Assembly: GCF_900102195.1 (NCBI RefSeq)
Contig: NZ_FNBE01000013.1
Location: 1-64,000 of the forward strand
Direction of reading: 5' to 3'
From: Pseudonocardia oroxyli
GTDB taxonomy: Bacteria; Actinomycetota; Actinomycetes; Mycobacteriales; Pseudonocardiaceae
Length of the DNA: 64,000 nucleotides
Shown here one piece after another: positions 34,313 to 42,816 of the stretch. Both the position numbers and the translations under genes were made by a program. The notes under the pieces are model-generated. The model did no database searches, was not told where the DNA came from, and saw nothing but the letters and a program-made list of their open reading frames with translations. The stretch's first letter is position 1, and each line of letters opens with the position of its first letter.

Positions 34313-34792
34313 GTGGACCTCGGCTCCCTCACCGCTCTCCGTGCTCTCGACGGCTCCGCCCTCCCGGATCTCTCCGGGAAGGCCGTGCTCGTCGTCAACG
34401 TCGCCAGCAAGTGCGGCCTGACCCCGCAGTACGCGGGCCTGGAGCGGCTCCAGGAGCGCTTCGGGGGCGGGGGCTTCACCGTGCTCGGCGTGCCCTGCAA
34501 CCAGTTCGGCGGGCAGGAGCCCGGCTCGCCCGAGGAGATCGCCACCTTCTGCTCGGCGACCTACGGGGTGAGCTTCCCGCTCACCGAGAAGATCGACGTC
34601 AACGGCCCGGACAGGCACCCGCTCTACGCCGAGCTCACCGACACCGCGGACGCCACGGGCGCCGCGGGCGACGTGCAGTGGAACTTCGAGAAGTTCCTCG
34701 TGGCGCCGGACGGCGCCGTCACCCGCTTCCGGCCGCGCACCGAGCCGGAGTCGGACGAGATCGTGGCCGCGATCGGCCGGGTCGTAGCCTGA
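34313..34792 (+). CDS. Glutathione peroxidase family protein (thiol peroxidase)
   Basis: 159 residues. Peroxidatic Cys in VLVVNVASKCGLTPQYAGLE, Gln in GVPCNQFGGQEPGSPEEIAT, Trp-Asn in DVQWNFEKFLVAPDG: the complete catalytic set with Cys in place of selenocysteine. Actinobacteria lack glutathione, so the electron donor is probably thioredoxin or mycothiol/mycoredoxin (inference). GTG 34313; it ends 4 bp before fbiA. Confidence 0.9.
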   Translation: MDLGSLTALRALDGSALPDLSGKAVLVVNVASKCGLTPQYAGLERLQERFGGGGFTVLGVPCNQFGGQEPGSPEEIATFCSATYGVSFPLTEKIDVNGPDRHPLYAELTDTADATGAAGDVQWNFEKFLVAPDGAVTRFRPRTEPESDEIVAAIGRVVA

Positions 34793-34796
34793 CACC

Positions 34797-35780
34797 GTGA
34801 AGGTCACGGTCCTGGTCGGAGGCGTCGGCGGCGCGCGGTTCCTGCTCGGTGTCAAGGCGGCGTTGCAGGCGGCGCGCGGAGACGACCACGAGATCACCGC
34901 GGTGGTCAACGTCGGGGACGACGTCTGGATGCACGGGCTGCGGATCTGCCCGGACCTGGACACCTGCATGTACACCCTCGGCGGCGGCATCGACACCGAG
35001 CGCGGGTGGGGGCACGCGGGCGAGACCTGGACGGTCAAGGAGGAGCTCGCCGCGTACGGCGCCGAGCCGAGCTGGTTCGGGCTGGGGGACAAGGACATCG
35101 CCACCCACCTGGTCCGCTCGCGGATGCTGCGCGCCGGCTACCCGCTGTCCCAGGTGACCGAGGCGCTGTGTGACCGGTGGCGGCCCGGCGTGCGGCTGCT
35201 CCCCGCGTCCGACGACCGGGTCGAGACCCACGTGGTGATCGACAACCCGGAGCGGACCGAGGACGGCCCGCCGCAGATCGCGATCCACTTCCAGGAGTGG
35301 TGGGTGCGCTACCAGGCCAAGTACCCGGCGCACCGCTTCGCGTCCGTGGGTGCGGAGGAGGCCACGGTGCTGCCCGCCGCCGCCGAGGCGATCCGGGACG
35401 CGGACGTCGTGCTGGTCGCCCCGTCGAACCCCGTCGTGAGCATCGGCACCATGATCCAGATCCCGGGCATGCCCCAGGCCCTGGTCGGCGCGCGCGGCCG
35501 GATCGTCGGGGTGTCGCCGATCATCGACGGCGCCCCGCTGCGCGGCATGGCGGACCAGTGCCTGTCCGCGATCGGCGTCGAGACCAGCGCCGAGGGCGTC
35601 GGACGGCACTACGGGGCCCGGTCCACGGGCGGCCTGCTCGACGGTTGGCTGGTCCACACGGGAGACTCCGCCGAGATCGACGGCGCGGAGGTCCGGGCCG
35701 TGCCGCTGCTCATGAGCTCGCCCGAGGTCACCGCGGACATGGTGCGGGCCGCGTTCGACCTGGCCGGGGTGACGCCGTGA
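34797..35780 (+). CDS. fbiA: 2-phospho-L-lactate transferase, coenzyme F420 biosynthesis
   Basis: 327 residues, CofD/FbiA family. [20 protein letters not shown] is the start of the nucleotide-binding fold; [60 protein letters not shown] and [20 protein letters not shown] are conserved. It transfers the phospho-enolpyruvate/lactate moiety from the guanylylated donor to Fo, making (dehydro-)F420-0. GTG 34797; the stop overlaps fbiB as GTGA. Confidence 0.95.
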   Translation: MKVTVLVGGVGGARFLLGVKAALQAARGDDHEITAVVNVGDDVWMHGLRICPDLDTCMYTLGGGIDTERGWGHAGETWTVKEELAAYGAEPSWFGLGDKDIATHLVRSRMLRAGYPLSQVTEALCDRWRPGVRLLPASDDRVETHVVIDNPERTEDGPPQIAIHFQEWWVRYQAKYPAHRFASVGAEEATVLPAAAEAIRDADVVLVAPSNPVVSIGTMIQIPGMPQALVGARGRIVGVSPIIDGAPLRGMADQCLSAIGVETSAEGVGRHYGARSTGGLLDGWLVHTGDSAEIDGAEVRAVPLLMSSPEVTADMVRAAFDLAGVTP

Positions 35781-37123
35781 GCTCGCCCGGGTTCGCGGAC
35801 CACCGCGCGGCCGAGGGGCTCGAGATCCTGCCGGTCCACGGCCTGCCGGAGTTCCGCCCCGGGGACGACGTGACCGCCGCGATCGCCGCGGCCGCCCCGT
35901 GGCTGGCGGACGGCGACGTCGTCGTGGTGACCAGCAAGATCTTCTCCAAGGCCGAGGGGCGGCTGGTGCCCGCACCCACCGACCCCGAGGAGCGGGACGC
36001 GCTGCGGCGCAGGCTGATCGACGGGGAGACCGAGCGGGTGCTGGCCCGCAAGGGCCGGACGTTGATCGTCGCGTCGAAGCTCGGGATCGTGCAGGCCGCG
36101 GCGGGCGTCGACGGCTCGAACGTGCGCACCGACGAGCTCGCCCTGCTGCCGGTCGATCCGGACGGCAGCGCGGCCCGGCTGCGCACCGGCCTGCGGGAGG
36201 CGCTCGGCGTGGACGTCGCCGTGGTGGTCACCGACACCATGGGGCGTTCCTGGCGGGTCGGTCAGACGGACGTCGCGATCGGCTCCGCCGGGCTCACCGT
36301 GATCCACCGCTACGCCGGCGCGCACGACGCCGAGGGCAACGAGCTGCTGGTCACCGAGGTGGCCGTGGCGGACGAGGTGGCCGGGGCGGCGGACCTGGTG
36401 AAGGGCAAGCTCGGCGCGCTTCCGGTCGCGGTGGTCCGCGGGCTCGGCAGCCGGGACGACGGCTCGACCGCCCGCGACCTCGTCCGGCCGGTCGAGGACG
36501 ACCTGTTCCGGCTCGGCGCGGACGAGGCGATCGCGCAGGGCCGGTCCGAGGCGGTCCTGTTGCGCCGCAGCACCCGCGAGTTCGGGCCGGAGCCGGTCGA
36601 CCCGGCTGCGCTGCGTCGGGCGGTCGGAGTCGCGCTGACCGCTCCCGCGCCGCACCACAGCACCCCGTTCCGGTTCGTGTGGGTGCGCTCCCGGGACGCG
36701 CTGCTCGACGCGATGCGGGTCCGCTGGGAGGCGGACCTGGCGCGGGACGGCCGTCCCGCCGAGGAGATCGCGCGGCGCCTCGCCCGCGGCGACCTGCTGC
36801 GCCGGGCCCCCGAGCTGGTGCTGGCGTTCGTGACCGGCGAGGGCGCGCACACCTACCCGGACGCGGCGCGCAACGCCGCGGAGCGGGACATGTTCACCGT
36901 CGCGGGCGGGGCCGCCGTGCAGTCCCTGCTGGTGGCGCTGGCCGCCGAGGGTCTGGCGTCCTGCTGGGTGGGCTCCACGATCTTCGCCCCGGACACGGTG
37001 CGCGAGGTGCTGGACCTGCCCGCGGACTGGCAGCCGCTCGGCGCGGTCGCGGTGGGGGCGCCGGTGGAGCCGCAGGCCCCGCGCGCCCCGAAGGACCCGG
37101 CGGACGGGCTCCTGGAGTGGTGA
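35777..37123 (+). CDS. fbiB: F420:gamma-glutamyl ligase fused to FMN-dependent reductase domain
   Basis: 448 residues, the normal two-domain actinobacterial FbiB. Residues ~1-245 are the CofE ligase ([78 protein letters not shown]). Residues ~250-448 are a nitroreductase-like domain ([40 protein letters not shown]) that binds FMN and reduces dehydro-F420. It adds the poly-glutamate tail. GTG 35777; coupled to both fbiA and the following NUDIX gene. Confidence 0.95.
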   Translation: MSSPGFADHRAAEGLEILPVHGLPEFRPGDDVTAAIAAAAPWLADGDVVVVTSKIFSKAEGRLVPAPTDPEERDALRRRLIDGETERVLARKGRTLIVASKLGIVQAAAGVDGSNVRTDELALLPVDPDGSAARLRTGLREALGVDVAVVVTDTMGRSWRVGQTDVAIGSAGLTVIHRYAGAHDAEGNELLVTEVAVADEVAGAADLVKGKLGALPVAVVRGLGSRDDGSTARDLVRPVEDDLFRLGADEAIAQGRSEAVLLRRSTREFGPEPVDPAALRRAVGVALTAPAPHHSTPFRFVWVRSRDALLDAMRVRWEADLARDGRPAEEIARRLARGDLLRRAPELVLAFVTGEGAHTYPDAARNAAERDMFTVAGGAAVQSLLVALAAEGLASCWVGSTIFAPDTVREVLDLPADWQPLGAVAVGAPVEPQAPRAPKDPADGLLEW

Positions 37124-37659
37124 AGCCCGCCGTCGCGATCGAGGAGCTGCGCGCCTGGTCGCCGCCGAACGAGGCCCAGGCGGCGCTGCGCGAGGCGCTG
37201 GTCGCCTTCTGCCTCGCCCGGCCGGACGACGCCTGCCTGCGCGAGTGCGAGCCCGGGCACCTCACGGCCTCTGCGCTGGTCCTGGACCACACCGGGGAGC
37301 GGACGCTGCTGACCCTGCACCCGCGCGTCGGGCGGTGGATCCAGCTCGGCGGTCACTGCGAACCCGGGGACGCGAGCCTGCGGGAGGCCGCGCTGCGCGA
37401 GGCGACCGAGGAGTCCGGGATCCCCGGCCTGGAGATCGCCGCGCACCCGCTGCACATCGACGTCCATCCCGTCACGTGCTCGCTGGGCCTCCCGACCCGG
37501 CACCTGGACGTCCGGTATCTGGTGCGCGCACCCGCCGGCGCCGTCCCGGTGATCTCCGACGAGTCCACCGATCTCGCCTGGTGGCCGCTCGACGGCCTTC
37601 CGGCCGACAGTGACACCGTTTCGACGATGGTCGAGTCGGCCCGTCTCAGCGCCGGATGA
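37120..37659 (+). CDS. NUDIX hydrolase
   Basis: 179 residues. NUDIX box: [20 protein letters not shown] followed by EESGI, with all the Glu residues of Gx5Ex7REUxEExGU. Additional conserved [11 protein letters not shown] and [15 protein letters not shown]. Substrate unknown. GTG 37120 in a GTGA overlap with fbiB, so it belongs to the F420 operon; it could clean up nucleotide by-products of that pathway (speculation). Confidence 0.88.
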   Translation: MKPAVAIEELRAWSPPNEAQAALREALVAFCLARPDDACLRECEPGHLTASALVLDHTGERTLLTLHPRVGRWIQLGGHCEPGDASLREAALREATEESGIPGLEIAAHPLHIDVHPVTCSLGLPTRHLDVRYLVRAPAGAVPVISDESTDLAWWPLDGLPADSDTVSTMVESARLSAG

Positions 37660-37702
37660 CCGTATCCCCCATTCGGCGCAACGGGTCGACCGTTGGGGAG
37701 AG

Positions 37703-38482
37703 TCAGCGCCAGAACAGCAGCAGGGAGTAGCCGGTGGCGGCGTAGTCGGCGTCCCCGCCGATGGCCGAGAACAGGACCTGGCCCACCCCGAAGAGGGCCT
37801 GAGCGACCCCCGGCACGCCGATGACCAGCACGAACAGCACGAGCGGGGCCCACGGCCGGACCTTGGCGCCGAGCCGCTGGGCCGACGGTGAGAGCCACGG
37901 CTCAACGACCCCGTACCCGTCCAGCCCGGGCACCGGCAGGATGTTCAGCACGAAGGCCAGGATCTGGATCAGGGCCAGGCAGGACAGCCCCACCGCGAGC
38001 CCCAGCGACATCGGGACGAAGATCACCGCGAGGCTCAGCAGCACCCCGATGACCAGGTTCATCGCCGGTCCGGCCAGCGAGACGAGCGAGCGGATCCGCT
38101 TGCTGCGCAGCGCCCACTGGTTGATCCACACCGCGCCGCCGGGCAGCGGGATGCCCCCGAGCAGCAGGAACACCACGGGCAACACGAACGACAGGCCGAC
38201 GTTCGCGTAGCGCCGGATGTCCAGCGTGAGGTACCCGCGGTTCTCGATCCCGTCGTCCCCGCCGCGGTGGGCGGTGTACGCGTGGCCCCACTCGTGCAGG
38301 CACAGCGAGACGCACCAGCCGCCCAGGACGAGGAGCACCACACCCGCCGTGAGCAGCGCCAACGACCCTTCCCGCGCCTGCGCGGTACCCAGCACGCAGA
38401 GCACCGCGCCGACGGCGGTCACCGCCACCAGCAGCAGGAACCACGGACTTATTCGGGTCGGAGCAGCACGCACTTGACCCAT
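37703..38482 (-). CDS. Site-2-protease-like M50 family membrane metalloprotease
   Basis: 259 residues, about six membrane helices. Zinc motif in TM: CLHEWGHAYTAHRGG (HExxH form). Second motif: NILPVPGLDGYGVVEPWLSP, the NPxPGLDG-like segment supplying the third ligand Asp. These are the marks of S2P intramembrane proteases; no PDZ domain is present. The usual role is regulated cleavage of membrane-bound anti-sigma factors or maintenance proteolysis, and no substrate is visible nearby. ATG 38480-38482, divergent from whiB. Converges with the NUDIX gene. Confidence 0.88.
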   Translation of the reverse strand: MGQVRAAPTRISPWFLLLVAVTAVGAVLCVLGTAQAREGSLALLTAGVVLLVLGGWCVSLCLHEWGHAYTAHRGGDDGIENRGYLTLDIRRYANVGLSFVLPVVFLLLGGIPLPGGAVWINQWALRSKRIRSLVSLAGPAMNLVIGVLLSLAVIFVPMSLGLAVGLSCLALIQILAFVLNILPVPGLDGYGVVEPWLSPSAQRLGAKVRPWAPLVLFVLVIGVPGVAQALFGVGQVLFSAIGGDADYAATGYSLLLFWR

Positions 38483-38542
38483 TGTGCCGAACGGGGGACC
38501 GAAGGGGTGGAGCCCGTCACCCGGTCGGCAGCGCCGGGTTGC

Positions 38543-38559
38543 GTGAAGGGTGCCTTCAC
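38543..38559. promoter_or_regulatory. Perfect 7-3-7 palindrome in the whiB promoter region
   Basis: GTGAAGG-GTG-CCTTCAC lies between the divergent M50 protease and whiB genes, about 50 bp before the whiB GTG and just upstream of a TACTTA -10-like hexamer (near 38565-38570), so it covers the -35 region. Good candidate operator for a dimeric regulator of whiB. Confidence 0.55.
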
Positions 38560-38608
38560 CGCTGTACTTACGTCGGTGTCATTCGCCGGGGCGCGGGGAG
38601 GTGGGCGA

Positions 38609-39001
38609 GTGGACGTATTCACGGACACCGTGTTCGTCGCAGGGACGGGCGCGATCGAGGACGCGGAGCCGTTCGGCGGCGTAGCGGAGATCGGCGAGCG
38701 GAGCGGCCCCCACGAGGGGCTGCGGCTCATCGACACACTGGTCGAGCGGGGGACCCTCCTGGACGGCCAGGAGGACGGCGAGCTCGAGGACTGGCAGGAG
38801 CGCGCGCTGTGCGCGCAGACGGACCCGGAGGCGTTCTTCCCCGAGAAGGGCGGCTCCACCCGCGAGGCCAAGCGCATCTGCGCGGGCTGCGAGGTCCGCG
38901 CCGAGTGCCTCGAGTACGCCCTGGCGCAGGACGAGCGGTTCGGCATCTGGGGTGGGCTCTCGGAGCGCGAGCGGCGTCGGCTGCGCCGCGCGGCGGTCTA
39001 G
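38609..39001 (+). CDS. whiB: WhiB-family iron-sulfur transcription regulator (WhiB2/WhmD-like)
   Basis: 130 residues. [4Fe-4S] ligands C68, C91, C94 and C100 in ALCAQTDPEAFFPEKGGST and RICAGCEVRAECLEYALAQD; the GIWGG turn (112-116) and basic tail ERERRRLRRAAV follow. Position beside fbiB/PMM genes matches whiB2 (Rv3260c) of mycobacteria, the WhiB/WhmD orthologue controlling septation. The N-terminal ~60 residues are an acidic extension. GTG 38609 chosen for GGGGAGG at 38595-38601; GTG 38577 is an alternative. Confidence 0.92.
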   Translation: MDVFTDTVFVAGTGAIEDAEPFGGVAEIGERSGPHEGLRLIDTLVERGTLLDGQEDGELEDWQERALCAQTDPEAFFPEKGGSTREAKRICAGCEVRAECLEYALAQDERFGIWGGLSERERRRLRRAAV

Positions 39002-39069
39002 GACCGCCCTTCCCGGGGGGCTGCAGGCCCCTCGGGACGTTCCCCGCTCCGCGCCGCTGGTCCGCGCCG

Positions 39070-39597
39070 CTAGTCCGCGCCGCCCTCGACGGCGTCGGGC
39101 TCGATGTTGAGGTACTCGGCGACCTGCTCCACCAGCACCTCGTGGAGCAGTTCGCCCAGGTCCGCGCCCCCGCGCGCCCGCGCCTCGAGCGGCCGCCGGT
39201 AGAGCACGATCCGGGCCCGGGACGGCAGCCCCGCCGGGTCCACGCCCGCGGGCACCAGCTGCGCGAGCGGCACCCCCGCGTCGGCCAGCACGCCCGCCCC
39301 CCAGACGACCTCCTCGGGCGAGGTCTGCCGCACCTCGGGCACCTCGTCGACGGCGAGGTCCAGGTCCACCAGCTCCGGCCCCCAGCGCAGCTCGATCGGT
39401 TCCAGGGCCTCGAGCACGCGCGCGTCGAACCGCTCCGCCCGCGTCTTGAACGAGGGCGTGGTCACCGGGTAGAGCAGGCCGCGCAGGCTCCGGCCCCGCC
39501 GGTCGCGGCGGCGGGGGGAGCGACGCGACCGGTGGGTCGAACGCGGACTCGGGTCGGGCACGGACGGAATGGTACGGCGCTCCGGTGCGGCGGACAT
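39070..39597 (-). CDS. Zincin-like (metallopeptidase family) protein with altered active site
   Basis: 175 residues. Arg-rich N-terminus, then RSLRGLLYPVTTPSFKTRAE, RFDARVLEALEPIELRWGPE, LDLAVDEVPEVRQTSPEEVV, RIVLYRRPLEARARGG and the C-terminal DLGELLHEVLVEQVAEYLNI. It corresponds to Rv3259 of the zincin-like COG3824 group. Where a protease would have HExxH this protein has HEVLVEQ, so the second metal His is missing and activity is doubtful. It lies between whiB and DUF3499 as in mycobacteria. ATG 39595-39597. Confidence 0.8.
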   Translation of the reverse strand: MSAAPERRTIPSVPDPSPRSTHRSRRSPRRRDRRGRSLRGLLYPVTTPSFKTRAERFDARVLEALEPIELRWGPELVDLDLAVDEVPEVRQTSPEEVVWGAGVLADAGVPLAQLVPAGVDPAGLPSRARIVLYRRPLEARARGGADLGELLHEVLVEQVAEYLNIEPDAVEGGAD

Positions 39598-39651
39598 GCA
39601 CCCGCGCGTCGCAGCGGGGTGCGGCGGGTCCCGCGGGTTATCGTCTCGGAC

Positions 39652-40029
39652 GTGCTGAGTGTCCGGAGGTGTTCGCGGAGCGGCTGCACCGAGCTCGCGG
39701 TGGCCACTCTCACCTACGTCTACGCCGACTCGACCGCCGTGGTCGGTCCGCTGGCGACGCAGGCCGAGCCGCACACCTACGACCTGTGCACCGCCCACGC
39801 CCACCGGCTCACCGCCCCCCGGGGCTGGGAGGTCGTGCGGTTCGAGGGCGAGTTCGCGCCCCCGCAACACACGGGGGACGACCTCACCGCGCTGGCCGAG
39901 GCGGTCCGCGAGGCGGGTCGGATGGATCGCCCGATCGAGATCGCCAGCGTGGACGTCACGGCCGGACCGGGCGGCCCCACCGGCCGCCGCGGCCACCTGC
40001 GGGTGCTGCCCACTCCGCCGGAGGACTGA
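39652..40029 (+). CDS. DUF3499 protein
   Basis: 125 residues. N-terminal RRCSRSGCTELAVATLTYVY and central YDLCTAHAHRLTAPRGWEVV give a C-x4-C ... C-x2-H pattern that could bind zinc. The Rv3258c family is conserved next to the phosphomannomutase gene across actinobacteria; function unknown. GTG 39652 lies 7 nt after TATCGT (39639-39644), a leaderless start. Confidence 0.88.
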   Translation: MLSVRRCSRSGCTELAVATLTYVYADSTAVVGPLATQAEPHTYDLCTAHAHRLTAPRGWEVVRFEGEFAPPQHTGDDLTALAEAVREAGRMDRPIEIASVDVTAGPGGPTGRRGHLRVLPTPPED

Positions 40030-40068
40030 GGCGATCACCCGGGGTGACATGCCCTAGGGTTGCTCATC

Positions 40069-41430
40069 GTGCCCGAGGTGGACCTGAGCCAGATCGTCAA
40101 GGCGTACGACATCCGCGGTGTCGTGGGCGAGCAGCTGCACGCCTCCACGGTGCGCGAGATCGGTGCGGCGCTCGCCCGACTGGTCGGGGCCGAGGGGGCG
40201 CGCACCGTCGCGGTCGGCTACGACATGCGGGACTCCAGTCCCGGGCTCGCCGAGGCCTTCGCCGAGGGGGTCACCGGCCAGGGGCTCGACGTGGTGGACA
40301 TCGGCCTGGCCAGCACGGACATGCTCTACTTCGCGGCGGGCACGCTGGACGTCCCGGGTGCGATGTTCACCGCGAGCCACAACCCGGCCGAGTACAACGG
40401 CATCAAGCTCTGTCGCGCGGGGGCGACCCCGATCGGGCAGGACACCGGCCTGAGCGCGATCCGCGAGGCCGTCGAGCAGGGTGTCCCCGCGGGCCCCGGC
40501 GGCGGGTCGGTGCGGCGCCAGGCGATGGTCGAGGGCTACGCGGAGTACCTGCGCGGCCTGGTCGACCTCACCGGCATCCGGCCGCTGAAGGTCGTGGTGG
40601 ACGCGGGGAACGGCATGGGCGGGTTCACCGTGCCCGAGGTGCTCGGCGGGCTGCCGTGCGACGTCGTGCCCCTGTACTTCGAGCTGGACGGCTCCTTCCC
40701 GAACCACGAGGCCAACCCCCTCGACCCGGCGAACCTCGTCGACCTGCAGAAGGCGGTCGTCGCCGCGGGCGCCGACCTGGGTCTGGCGTTCGACGGCGAC
40801 GCGGACCGCTGCTTCGTCGTCGACGAGCGGGGGGAGCCGGTCAGCCCCAGCGCCATCACCGGCCTGGTCGCCGTGCGCGAGCTGGCCAAGGCCCCCGGCG
40901 CCCCGATCATCCACAACCTGATCACCTCCCAGGCCGTGCCGGAGCTCGTGCGCGAGCACGGCGGACAGCCGGTGCGCACCCGCGTCGGCCACTCGTTCAT
41001 CAAGCAGACGATGGCCGAGACCGGCGCGGTGTTCGGCGGCGAGCACTCCGCGCACTACTACTTCAAGGACTTCTGGAAGGCCGACTCCGGGATGCTCGCG
41101 GCGCTGCACGTGCTCGCGGCGCTGGGGGAGCAGGCGGGCCCGCTGTCGGAGCTGATGGGCGTCTACGAGCGCTACTCGGCCAGCGGCGAGATCAACTCGA
41201 CGGTCGCGGACCAGGCGGACCGGGTCGCGGCGGTCAAGGAGGTCTGGGGCGCGCGCCCCGGCGTCACCGTCGACGAGCTCGACGGGCTGACGGTCTTCCA
41301 GCCGGACGGGGCGTGGTTCAACCTGCGCGCCTCGAACACCGAGCCGCTGCTGCGGCTGAACGTGGAGGCGGCCGACGAGGCGGCCGTCGCCGCCCTGCGG
41401 GACGAGGTCCTGGCGATCGTCCGCGCCTGA
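40069..41430 (+). CDS. manB: Phosphomannomutase/phosphoglucomutase
   Basis: 453 residues, alpha-D-phosphohexomutase family. KAYDIRGVVGEQLHASTVRE, phospho-Ser loop GAMFTASHNPAEYNGIKLCR, metal loop LAFDGDADRCFVVDERGEPV, sugar loop GGEHSAHYYFKDFWKADSGM, phosphate loop LRASNTEPLLRLNVEA. It interconverts mannose-6- and mannose-1-phosphate, feeding the guanylyltransferase at 32264. GTG 40069 follows TAGGGT (40055-40060) by 8 nt, a leaderless start. Orthologue of Rv3257c. Confidence 0.93.
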   Translation: MPEVDLSQIVKAYDIRGVVGEQLHASTVREIGAALARLVGAEGARTVAVGYDMRDSSPGLAEAFAEGVTGQGLDVVDIGLASTDMLYFAAGTLDVPGAMFTASHNPAEYNGIKLCRAGATPIGQDTGLSAIREAVEQGVPAGPGGGSVRRQAMVEGYAEYLRGLVDLTGIRPLKVVVDAGNGMGGFTVPEVLGGLPCDVVPLYFELDGSFPNHEANPLDPANLVDLQKAVVAAGADLGLAFDGDADRCFVVDERGEPVSPSAITGLVAVRELAKAPGAPIIHNLITSQAVPELVREHGGQPVRTRVGHSFIKQTMAETGAVFGGEHSAHYYFKDFWKADSGMLAALHVLAALGEQAGPLSELMGVYERYSASGEINSTVADQADRVAAVKEVWGARPGVTVDELDGLTVFQPDGAWFNLRASNTEPLLRLNVEAADEAAVAALRDEVLAIVRA

Positions 41431-41522
41431 GGACTCTCGACCCGCCCGCTCAGTACCCGTACGGACCCGGCGCTCTGCCGCCTGCCCTGGCAGCATTGTG
41501 GACAGGTCACGTGAGGAGAAGC

Positions 41523-41714
41523 ATGCACGCGCTCGACGACCGGCTGATGGAGATCCTGGCCTGCCCCGCGGAGGATCACGCTCCGCTCCGCCAGGAGGCG
41601 GCCGAGCTGGTGTGTACGGCGTGCGCGCGTCGCTACCCGATCGTGGACGGCATCCCGGTGCTGCTGCTGTCGGAGGCGCAGCCTGCAGGCACGGCCGACG
41701 AATCCACCGGGTGA
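41523..41714 (+). CDS. Trm112-like small zinc-ribbon protein
   Basis: 63 residues: LDDRLMEILACPAEDHAPLR, LVCTACARRYPIVDGIPVLL. One CP and a CxxC pair plus the PIVDGIPVLL end are typical of Trm112/YcaR-type proteins; homologues partner methyltransferases or act alone. GTGAGGAGAAGC precedes ATG 41523. Stop overlaps the next gene as GTGA. Confidence 0.88.
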   Translation: MHALDDRLMEILACPAEDHAPLRQEAAELVCTACARRYPIVDGIPVLLLSEAQPAGTADESTG

Positions 41715-42805
41715 TCCCGGTGCTCGACGACACGCTGCTCGCCGACCCCGCCGCGCTGGCCACCGCCGACGGAGCGGGTGTGCTGCGCGCGGTCGCCACC
41801 GCGGGCGCGCAGGTCCGCTCGGCGGCGCAGTCCGCCGCCGACGCGGGACTGGCGGACCTGGCCGGGCACCGCCCTCGCGCCCTGGTGGTGCTGCGCAGGC
41901 CGGGTGCCTCTGGTGCGGCGGGGGAGCTGCTGGGCGCCCTGCTCGGGGCGCAGAGCCCCGTGCCCTTCGTGCTCACCGACGTGGTGCCGTCCTGGGTCGG
42001 CCCGCTCGACGTCGTGCTGGCCCAGTCGGCCGACCCCACCGACACCGAGCTCGCCGAGTCCGTGGCCCGCGCCGTGTCGCGCGGCGCCGAGGTCGTCCTC
42101 TCCGCGCCCGCCGAGGGCCCGGTCGCCGGCGCGGGGGCGGGCCGCGCCCGGTTCGTGGAGCCGCGGATCCCGGTGCCGCCGGGTCTGGACCTGCCGCGCG
42201 CCCTCGCCGTCGGACTGTCCGTGGCGTCCGCGCTGCAGCTGTGGCCGGGCGGCCTGGACGCACACCTGGACCCCCTGGCCGACGCGCTGGACGCGGAGGC
42301 CGAGCGCAACCAGCCGGGCCACGAGCCGTTCATGAACCCGGCCAAGTCCCTGGCCCTGCGGATCGCCGAGCACACCCCGCTGCTGTGGGGGACCGACCCC
42401 GCCGCGACCGCCGTCGCCGGCCACGGCGCCACCGCGCTGGCCACGCACGCCGGCGTGGTCGCCCACTCCGCGGACATCGCCCAGGCCGCGACCGCGACCG
42501 GGCTGCGCCGGGCCGTCGACCTCGCCGAGCAGGGCACGGACGTCTTCCGGGACCCGTTCGACGACCCGGGCCCGGACGCGCCGCCGGTCCGCCTGGTCCT
42601 GCTCGCCACCGGCGAGGACGACCCGGGCCAGGTCGCCGTGCGCCGCACCGGTCGCGGCTGGCCCGCCGACCTGCACCATCCCGTCGACGAGATCGCCCGG
42701 GGCACCCGGGACGCGGGGCTGCTGCGCGCCGCCGTGCTCGCCTCGCGACTCGACGCGGCCGCCGTCTACCTGGGTCTGGCGACCCGCACGATCGAGCCCG
42801 CCTGA
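41711..42805 (+). CDS. SIS-domain / phosphoglucose-isomerase-like protein (Rv3256c type)
   Basis: 364 residues. Two SIS-like halves: DLAGHRPRALVVLRRPGASG, PFVLTDVVPSWVGPLDVVLA, ESVARAVSRGAEVVLSAPAE, NPAKSLALRIAEHTPLLWGT, ALATHAGVVAHSADIAQAAT. The fold suggests phosphosugar binding or isomerisation. It is always found between the phosphomannomutase and manA genes in this group, so it probably acts in mannose-phosphate metabolism, but no activity is established from the sequence. GTG 41711. Confidence 0.8.
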   Translation: MIPVLDDTLLADPAALATADGAGVLRAVATAGAQVRSAAQSAADAGLADLAGHRPRALVVLRRPGASGAAGELLGALLGAQSPVPFVLTDVVPSWVGPLDVVLAQSADPTDTELAESVARAVSRGAEVVLSAPAEGPVAGAGAGRARFVEPRIPVPPGLDLPRALAVGLSVASALQLWPGGLDAHLDPLADALDAEAERNQPGHEPFMNPAKSLALRIAEHTPLLWGTDPAATAVAGHGATALATHAGVVAHSADIAQAATATGLRRAVDLAEQGTDVFRDPFDDPGPDAPPVRLVLLATGEDDPGQVAVRRTGRGWPADLHHPVDEIARGTRDAGLLRAAVLASRLDAAAVYLGLATRTIEPA

Positions 42806-42816
42806 GGGGAAGTCCG

